Below are positions 59,399-64,000 of a stretch of DNA of 64,000 bases, piece by piece. The first letter of the stretch is position 1; every line of letters begins with the position of its first letter. Both the position numbers and the translations under genes were made by a program. Source of the DNA: Achromobacter sp. MYb9 (GTDB lineage Bacteria; Pseudomonadota; Gammaproteobacteria; Burkholderiales; Burkholderiaceae_B); NCBI RefSeq assembly GCF_002975275.1, contig NZ_PCOQ01000009.1, positions 160,027 through 224,026 on the forward strand. The letters run 5' to 3'. The notes under the pieces are model-generated. The model was given only the letters and a program-made list of their open reading frames with translations. It was not told the DNA's origin and ran no database searches.

Positions 59399-60268
59399 TC
59401 AATGCGCGGCGACTTCGTCGGCCACGGGGTTGGACAACACGCCGATGCCGGCAACTTCGACTTCAACCACGTCGCCCGGCTTCAAGAAGCGCGGCGGCGT
59501 GAAGCGCACGCCTGCGCCGATGGGCGTGCCGGTGGAGATCACATCGCCGGGTTGCAGCGTGGTCCAGATGGAGATGTAGCGGATCAGTTCCGCGAATGGA
59601 AACATCAGGTTGTCGGTGGCGTCTTGCTGTCGCAGCTCGCCGTTCACGCGCGTGGCCACCGTCAACGGCGCGGCGGGATCGAATTCGTCCGCCGTCACCA
59701 TCCACGGCCCCATCGAACCGCTGGCGTCAAAGTTCTTGCCCTGCGTCACGTTGAACTTGCCGTGCTTGATCCAGTCGCGCACCGTGCCTTCGTTCAGGCA
59801 GGTCAGGCCCGCGATGTGGCTCCAGGCGTCTTCGGCCGCAATGCGGCGTCCGGCCTTGCCGATGATGATGGCGATCTCGCCTTCGTAATCCAGCTGCTCG
59901 GATTCCGGTGGGCGCAGCAAGGGTTCGCCATGGCCCACGAACGAACCGGGAAAGCGCGGGAACACGCTGGGGTAGGCGGGCGGCGCGCTGCCGTCTTTAT
60001 ATTCTTCGTTGCGCTTGCCGTAGTTCACGCCGACGCAGATGATTTTTTCTGGCGAGGGAATTGGCGGCAACAGCCGCACGTCGTTTAGCTTGTGCGTGGC
60101 AAGAAGCGAGTCCGCCAATTTGGCCAGCGCGGGCAGGGCATCGGCTTCCAGCGCAGCGCGCAGGCTGTCATAACCATGGCCATGTCCATCCAAGGCCACG
60201 ATCTGGTCCTGGCCGCGCAGCGCGCCAAAGTGCGTGCGGCCTTGATGCGTATAAGTCAGCAGTTTCAT
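59399..60268 (-). CDS. Fumarylacetoacetate hydrolase family protein
   Basis: A 289-residue FAH-superfamily enzyme. The C-terminal catalytic domain begins with ICVGVNYGKRNEEY near residue 77; LDYEGEIAIIIGKAGRRIAA near 126 holds the metal-binding glutamates, EGTVRDWIKHGKFNVTQGKN near 155 an acidic ligand, and PGDVISTGTPIGAGVRFTPP near 237 the substrate loop. Members act as isomerases, decarboxylases or hydrolases on ring-cleavage products. The start overlaps the amidohydrolase stop by four bases. Confidence 0.9.
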   Translation of the reverse strand: MKLLTYTHQGRTHFGALRGQDQIVALDGHGHGYDSLRAALEADALPALAKLADSLLATHKLNDVRLLPPIPSPEKIICVGVNYGKRNEEYKDGSAPPAYPSVFPRFPGSFVGHGEPLLRPPESEQLDYEGEIAIIIGKAGRRIAAEDAWSHIAGLTCLNEGTVRDWIKHGKFNVTQGKNFDASGSMGPWMVTADEFDPAAPLTVATRVNGELRQQDATDNLMFPFAELIRYISIWTTLQPGDVISTGTPIGAGVRFTPPRFLKPGDVVEVEVAGIGVLSNPVADEVAAH

Positions 60269-61152
60269 TCGTCGAATCCAAACAAGCGAGCGGGGTTGTC
60301 CACCAGGATTTTCTTAAGCGTCGCGGCGTCGCCCGCATAGCGCGCCAACTGGTCCACCAACTGGCCCTCGTCGGGCGTGGGCTTGGTGGAGACGGGATGC
60401 GGCCAGTCGCTGCCCCACACCACGCGGTCGGGGTTGGCGGCGATCAGCGCTTGCGCAAGCGGCGTCACGTCGTCCCAAGGCGGGCCGGCGCGAGAGATTT
60501 TTTCCGTCAACGACAACATCACCCAGAAGTTGCCGCGCCTTAGCAACGACTCCACCAGTTGGCGAGTCGGATCTGCCGCGCCTGCAGTGGGATCGGCACG
60601 CCCCATGTGATCCAGCAGCACCGGAATATCCAGCCCTTCAAACTGCGCCGCCTGCGCCATCATGCCGTCGGGCTCCGGCTGAAACTTGGCGTACCAGCCC
60701 AGTTCACGAATGCGCGCAATCGCGCGGTCAAACACAGCCGGCGCCATGCTGATGCCCAAGCCCTGACGCGTGAACCGCGCCCCGCGCACGCCCGCGTCGT
60801 GCAGCTTCTGAATGTAGGCGTCGTCACGCTCGGCCAGCACCACCGCGTTCGCGCAACCGCGATACGACGGGCCGGCGGCGGCCAGGCCGTCCAGCACCAC
60901 CTGATGATCCGCCCCGTAGGTGGTGGCCTGCACGATCACGCCGCGTTCGATGCCCAGCAGGCGGTGCAGGCCCAGCGCGGTCTCGATGGTGGCGCTGGGC
61001 ATCTCGTACGCCGCGCCGGGGCGCACGGGGTAGCGATCCGCGGGGCCGAATACGTGAAACTGGCTATCGCAGGAGTGCGGCGGAAGGTGGGTAGCAGGGG
61101 CGGTCGGATAGGGGTTGAACGGCTGATATTGCGAGGGTTGATACTGTGCCAT
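60265..61152 (-). CDS. LigI-like TIM-barrel hydrolase (lactonase-type amidohydrolase)
   Basis: A 295-residue amidohydrolase_2 family protein resembling 2-pyrone-4,6-dicarboxylate hydrolase and sulfomuconolactone hydrolase, which open lactone rings. The usual HxH on strand 1 reads Gln31-Phe32-His33 (CDSQFHVFGP), VIVQATTYGADHQVVLDGL follows, LDHMGRADP lies near 178, and WGSDWPHP near 250 gives the catalytic Asp. LigI enzymes do not need a metal, which fits the lost histidine. RidA-like and FAH-family genes flank it tightly, so it probably works on a ring-opened intermediate. Confidence 0.88.
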   Translation of the reverse strand: MAQYQPSQYQPFNPYPTAPATHLPPHSCDSQFHVFGPADRYPVRPGAAYEMPSATIETALGLHRLLGIERGVIVQATTYGADHQVVLDGLAAAGPSYRGCANAVVLAERDDAYIQKLHDAGVRGARFTRQGLGISMAPAVFDRAIARIRELGWYAKFQPEPDGMMAQAAQFEGLDIPVLLDHMGRADPTAGAADPTRQLVESLLRRGNFWVMLSLTEKISRAGPPWDDVTPLAQALIAANPDRVVWGSDWPHPVSTKPTPDEGQLVDQLARYAGDAATLKKILVDNPARLFGFDE

Positions 61153-61164
61153 CGTCTGTCTCCC

Positions 61165-61545
61165 TTATCCGATCACGGCAACAAAATCGCATTCGATCAG
61201 CTTGTCGCCATCCAGATCGGCCTGCATCGTGTGGCGCGCCGGGCGGTTATCCGCATCCGGAAACGCTTGCAACCACACCGCATTCAGCGCCGCGCGCTGG
61301 CTGCGGTCGCGCATCCACACCGTCATCTTGGCGATGTGATCCAGCGTGCCGCCACCCGCTTCCACAATGCGCCGCACGTGGTCGAACATCAGTTCGCACT
61401 GGCGTTCCAGCGACGCGCCATACGCGCCCGTGGCGGGGTCGGTGCCTTGGATGCTGCCCGAATACAGCAAGGGTCCAATCCGGCACGCGGCCGGAATGGG
61501 ATTCTTGTGGCTGAAGCCTTCGGCGTAAATGCTGCGTCTGCTCAT
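61165..61545 (-). CDS. RidA/YjgF family protein
   Basis: A 126-residue RidA-family protein. The active-site arginine is in RPARHTMQADL near residue 103 and the glutamate in KLIECDFVAV near 118. Known members hydrolyse 2-aminoacrylate, and one subgroup deaminates 2-aminomuconate in ring-cleavage pathways. It is 12 bases from the LigI-like gene. Either a damage-control role or a deaminase step is possible. Confidence 0.85.
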   Translation of the reverse strand: MSRRSIYAEGFSHKNPIPAACRIGPLLYSGSIQGTDPATGAYGASLERQCELMFDHVRRIVEAGGGTLDHIAKMTVWMRDRSQRAALNAVWLQAFPDADNRPARHTMQADLDGDKLIECDFVAVIG

Positions 61546-61680
61546 GGCGGGTTCCGTTTGCAAAGAAGAGGGTGGGGCGGCATCGCGGCCATGACCAGGC
61601 AAGGCCGCGATGCGTTCGGTTTTCAGGGCGTAGCTACTGGCGGTCAGGCAAGGCTGCGGTCCGGCGGCGGTGGTCTGGCC

Positions 61681-62649
61681 TTAGTTCGCCGTGATGCCCG
61701 CACGCTTGATGATCGGCGTCCAGCGCGCGTCTTCCGACGCCAGATAGCGTGTGAATTCCTCGGGCGTACTGCCGCGCGCCTCGGCGCCCAGCTCATCAAA
61801 ACGCTGAATAATCGTCGGCTGCGCCAGAATCTTCGTCAGCGCTTCGCTCAAGCGCTTCTGCACATCCGGCGGCGTGCCCTTCGGCGCCAGCAGCCCGGTA
61901 AACGTGGCCGCCTCCATGCCCTGCACACCCGCTTCCGCAAACGTCGGCACGTCCGGCATCGACGGCACGCGCTTGGCCGTCGTCACCGCCAAGGCGCGCA
62001 AGCGGCCTTCCTTCACATACGGCAGCGCCACCGAAATCTGATCAAAGTTGAAATCCACCTGGCCGCCCAACAGATCGGTTGTGGCCGGCGCGTTGCCCTT
62101 GTACTGCGCCGTCGTCCAACGCGCGCCCGTCAACGACTGCAACAGCTCGCTGACCAGATGATTCGTGGTCCCCGCACCCGGAGACGCCATGTTCAGCTTG
62201 CCCGGCTCCTTCTTCGCCAGCGCCAACAACTCAGCCAGCGTCTGCGTCGGCAAGCCCGGCTTCACCTGCAACACCAGCGGCGTGTACGACACCGAACTGA
62301 TCGGCGCAAAGTCCCGATCCCACTTGTACGCATCCCGCTTGAAAATCAGCGGCGAGAACAGCAGCGGCCCGTTCGCCGCCATGAACAAGGTGTAGCCATC
62401 AGGCTCGGACCGCGCCACCTGCTCGCCGGCAATCATGCCGCCCGCACCCGGCTTGTTCTCGACAATAAACGGCTGCCCAAACGCCGCCTGCAAACCCGGC
62501 GCAATCAGCCGCGCCGCCACATCCACATTGCCGCCCGGCGGATAGGGCACCACGATCTTCACGGGCTTCTCGGGCCACGCGGCGTGCGCCATGGAAGTCA
62601 GAACGGTCAGCGCCACCGTGGCGCAGGCGCGAAGCGCATTGCGATGCAT
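61681..62649 (-). CDS. Bug/TctC-family periplasmic solute-binding protein
   Basis: A 322-residue Bug receptor, first gene of the catabolic operon. The signal peptide ends near MAHAAW, followed by PEKPVKIVVPYPPGGNVDVA (loop 1) and NKPGAGGMIAGEQVARSEPD (loop 2). It probably captures the pathway substrate, an aromatic acid or lactone, in the periplasm. A 135-base gap separates it from the RidA-like gene; no permease gene is in the cluster. Confidence 0.93.
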   Translation of the reverse strand: MHRNALRACATVALTVLTSMAHAAWPEKPVKIVVPYPPGGNVDVAARLIAPGLQAAFGQPFIVENKPGAGGMIAGEQVARSEPDGYTLFMAANGPLLFSPLIFKRDAYKWDRDFAPISSVSYTPLVLQVKPGLPTQTLAELLALAKKEPGKLNMASPGAGTTNHLVSELLQSLTGARWTTAQYKGNAPATTDLLGGQVDFNFDQISVALPYVKEGRLRALAVTTAKRVPSMPDVPTFAEAGVQGMEAATFTGLLAPKGTPPDVQKRLSEALTKILAQPTIIQRFDELGAEARGSTPEEFTRYLASEDARWTPIIKRAGITAN

Positions 62650-62727
62650 GGGTTGTCTCCTGGTCGTGTCATCACGTTTTGTTTGTTGTGTTTGACGACA
62701 CTCTAGAAAGTCCCGCGCCGCTGAACA

Positions 62728-62870
62728 ATCCGAATTTCAAGAAAAGTTCCGGATGTTGGACTCTTTTGGCAGGTTGCTTTGCGGGTGGCTTCTGGCATGA
62801 CCGCATTTCGCCGCAGAATTACCCTGGGCGCCTATTGCGCACGCGGTTTTATTCATTGTTGAATGTTCAA
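62728..62870. promoter_or_regulatory. Divergent control region with two dyads
   Basis: In the 248-base gap between the Bug gene and the flavin reductase gene, ATCCG (62728-62732) and CGGAT (62750-62754) form a dyad, and TTGAA-TG-TTCAA (62859-62870) forms another. They are candidates for the IclR regulator encoded at 63527. No gene is seen in the gap. Confidence 0.35.
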
Positions 62871-62897
62871 TATCCGGACTACGGAGCCAGACCCATC

Positions 62898-63530
62898 ATG
62901 CACTTTCCCGCCAGCGACCTGAACCCCGAACAAACCTACCGCCTGATGAGCGGCATCGTCGTGCCCCGGCCCATCGCCTGGATCAGCAGCGTCAACGCCC
63001 ACGGTGGCGTCAATCTGGCTCCGTTCAGCTGCTACACCTTCGTCTCAAACAAACCACCCATGATCGGCGTCAACATCGGCCGCAAAGCCGGCAAACGCAA
63101 AGACACCGCCGAGAACATCCTGGCCAACCGCCACTTCGTCGTCAACGTTGGCGACGAAACCCTGCTTGATCCCCTGCACGACAGCGCACAAGAACACCCG
63201 CCCGAAATCAGCGAGGTCGACGTGCTGGGCTTAAGCGTGCTTCCCGGCGCGGTTATCGACACCCCCCGACTTGCCGCCGCACCCATCAGCCTGGAATGCC
63301 GCTTTCATAGCGTCACCCCGTTTGGCGACACCGGCGCGGAGTTCTTCGTGGGCGAAGTCGTGATGTTCCATATTCGCGATGGCCTGCTGCAAGACGGCAA
63401 GATCGATACGGCATTACTACGCCCCATCTGCCGCATCGGCGGGCCGAACTACGCATCGCTAGGCCCCATCGTCACCAAGCGCGGTATTCAGCAGACGCCA
63501 AAATCCATTATCAAACCGGAGGCAAAGTGA
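62898..63530 (+). CDS. Flavin reductase family protein (NtaB/DIM6-like)
   Basis: A 210-residue FMN-binding protein of the flavin reductase-like domain family. MSGIVVPRPIAWISSVNAHG near residue 17, NLAPFSCYTFVSNKPPMIGV near 37 and the C-terminal RPICRIGGPNYASLGPIV are typical. Members supply reduced flavin to a monooxygenase or act on small substrates directly. It is divergent from the catabolic operon and overlaps the IclR gene by four bases. The ATG at 62898 is chosen because the fold starts there. Confidence 0.9.
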   Translation: MHFPASDLNPEQTYRLMSGIVVPRPIAWISSVNAHGGVNLAPFSCYTFVSNKPPMIGVNIGRKAGKRKDTAENILANRHFVVNVGDETLLDPLHDSAQEHPPEISEVDVLGLSVLPGAVIDTPRLAAAPISLECRFHSVTPFGDTGAEFFVGEVVMFHIRDGLLQDGKIDTALLRPICRIGGPNYASLGPIVTKRGIQQTPKSIIKPEAK

Positions 63531-64000
63531 GCGAATCAGACGATAAAACCGCATCCGGCGCGCAGACCGTGCGCAGAGCCTTGGCGCTGATGCGGCTGAT
63601 TGCCTGCGGACAAGAGCGCGGCGTGCGGCTGGTGGATCTGGAACGCATGTCCGGCTTGAATCGGCCCACCGTGCATCGCTTGCTGAAGACGCTGGTGCAA
63701 GAGGGCGCGGTTGAACAGGATTCAGAAACGCGACGGTATTTGATCGGGCAAGAGATCAGTTTGCTGGGGCTTGCAAGGACGCGACGCTTTCCGCTGCTGA
63801 CGCTGGCGGACCCGTATATGAGCGAGCTGGCCGATCAGGTGGGGGATACGGTGTTTTTGAGTATTCGACATGGGCACGATTCGATATGTATTGGGCGGCG
63901 GACGGGCAGGCATCCGATACAGGTGCTGTCGATTGAGGTTGGGGTTAGACGGCCGCTGGGCGTGGGGGTGTCGGGGGTGGCGTTGTTGGCGATTTTGGGC
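63527..64000 (+). CDS. IclR family transcriptional regulator (3' end outside window)
   Basis: This frame runs off the right edge; 158 codons are visible from a GTG at 63527 that overlaps the flavin reductase stop (GTGA), with GGAGG just before it. The visible N-terminus has an IclR winged helix (TVRRALALMRLIACGQERGV; LERMSGLNRPTVHRLLKTLV), and the effector domain begins with SIRHGHDSICIGRRTG and continues to VGVSGVALLAILG at the edge, which is the usual IclR GAF-like domain. It likely controls the divergent catabolic operon. Confidence 0.9.
   Translation, partial: MSESDDKTASGAQTVRRALALMRLIACGQERGVRLVDLERMSGLNRPTVHRLLKTLVQEGAVEQDSETRRYLIGQEISLLGLARTRRFPLLTLADPYMSELADQVGDTVFLSIRHGHDSICIGRRTGRHPIQVLSIEVGVRRPLGVGVSGVALLAILG

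Noticed and set aside
60559..62706. 715-codon plus-strand frame across the catabolic operon
   Set aside because: Its translation is Arg/His-rich with no recognisable domain and it lies opposite three well supported genes.
1..64000. tRNA, rRNA, CRISPR, IS elements or prophage
   Set aside because: I looked for cloverleaf-like sequences, regularly spaced repeats, transposase motifs and phage structural proteins and saw none that I could support.

Overview
The window is high-GC DNA from a betaproteobacterium of the Alcaligenaceae, most likely Achromobacter or close Bordetella. The reasons are the GC-rich codon use, three Bug (TctC-type) solute receptors beside small catabolic units, two complete TRAP transporters, many LysR regulators, a 1349-residue PurL and an N-terminally extended GreB. 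No rRNA, tRNA, CRISPR array, insertion sequence or phage gene was seen. Both window edges cut a gene.

Layout. 1-5.7 kb: a minus-strand nitrite assimilation operon, nirB-nirD-nirC followed by a fused PP2C phosphatase/Ser-Thr kinase. It has a readable sigma-54 promoter, two NtrC-like sites three helical turns apart, and a terminator hairpin in the leader. 5.7-16.1 kb: a VOC protein, a LysR/GMC oxidoreductase pair, a cyclopropane fatty acid synthase homologue, an alpha/beta hydrolase, a PHP phosphoesterase, greB, and a first TRAP transporter (dctQ-dctM-dctP). 16.5-20.6 kb: purL. 20.7-28.7 kb: a LysR regulator, a chemoreceptor with a FliA-type promoter, a Bug receptor plus hydrolase divergent from a LysR gene, and an M20 peptidase overlapping a DUF1415 gene. 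29-35 kb: a second TRAP transporter of the TakP type, a third unit of Bug receptor plus BAAT-like hydrolase.

35.0-38.9 kb is the accessory highlight: a three-gene minus-strand cassette of visibly lower GC. It encodes a 314-residue and a 580-residue helical coiled-coil protein, each with a hydrophobic segment between two long helices, then a nitrilase-fold enzyme with Glu-Lys-Cys residues. The two helical proteins look like subunits of a two-component alpha-helical pore-forming protein of the XaxAB/ClyA/HBL type. I know of no described system that adds a nitrilase to such a pair. The cassette sits between a Bug/hydrolase unit and an orphan murA homologue.

39-57.8 kb is a mosaic of single genes: murA homologue, MFS pump with divergent TetR and a clear operator, GlxA-type regulator, cysteine hydrolase, deaminase, GST, YSC84 lipoprotein, FMN-dependent 2-hydroxyacid oxidase, LysR with divergent quinone-type reductase, a radical SAM protein with CX4CX2C cysteines, small lipoproteins, DUF899, and two linked hypothetical genes. 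57.8-64 kb is a catabolic operon (Bug, RidA-like, LigI-like lactonase, FAH-family, HpaH-type hydratase, HpaI-type aldolase), divergent from a flavin reductase and an IclR regulator. It looks like the lower part of a ring-opening pathway.
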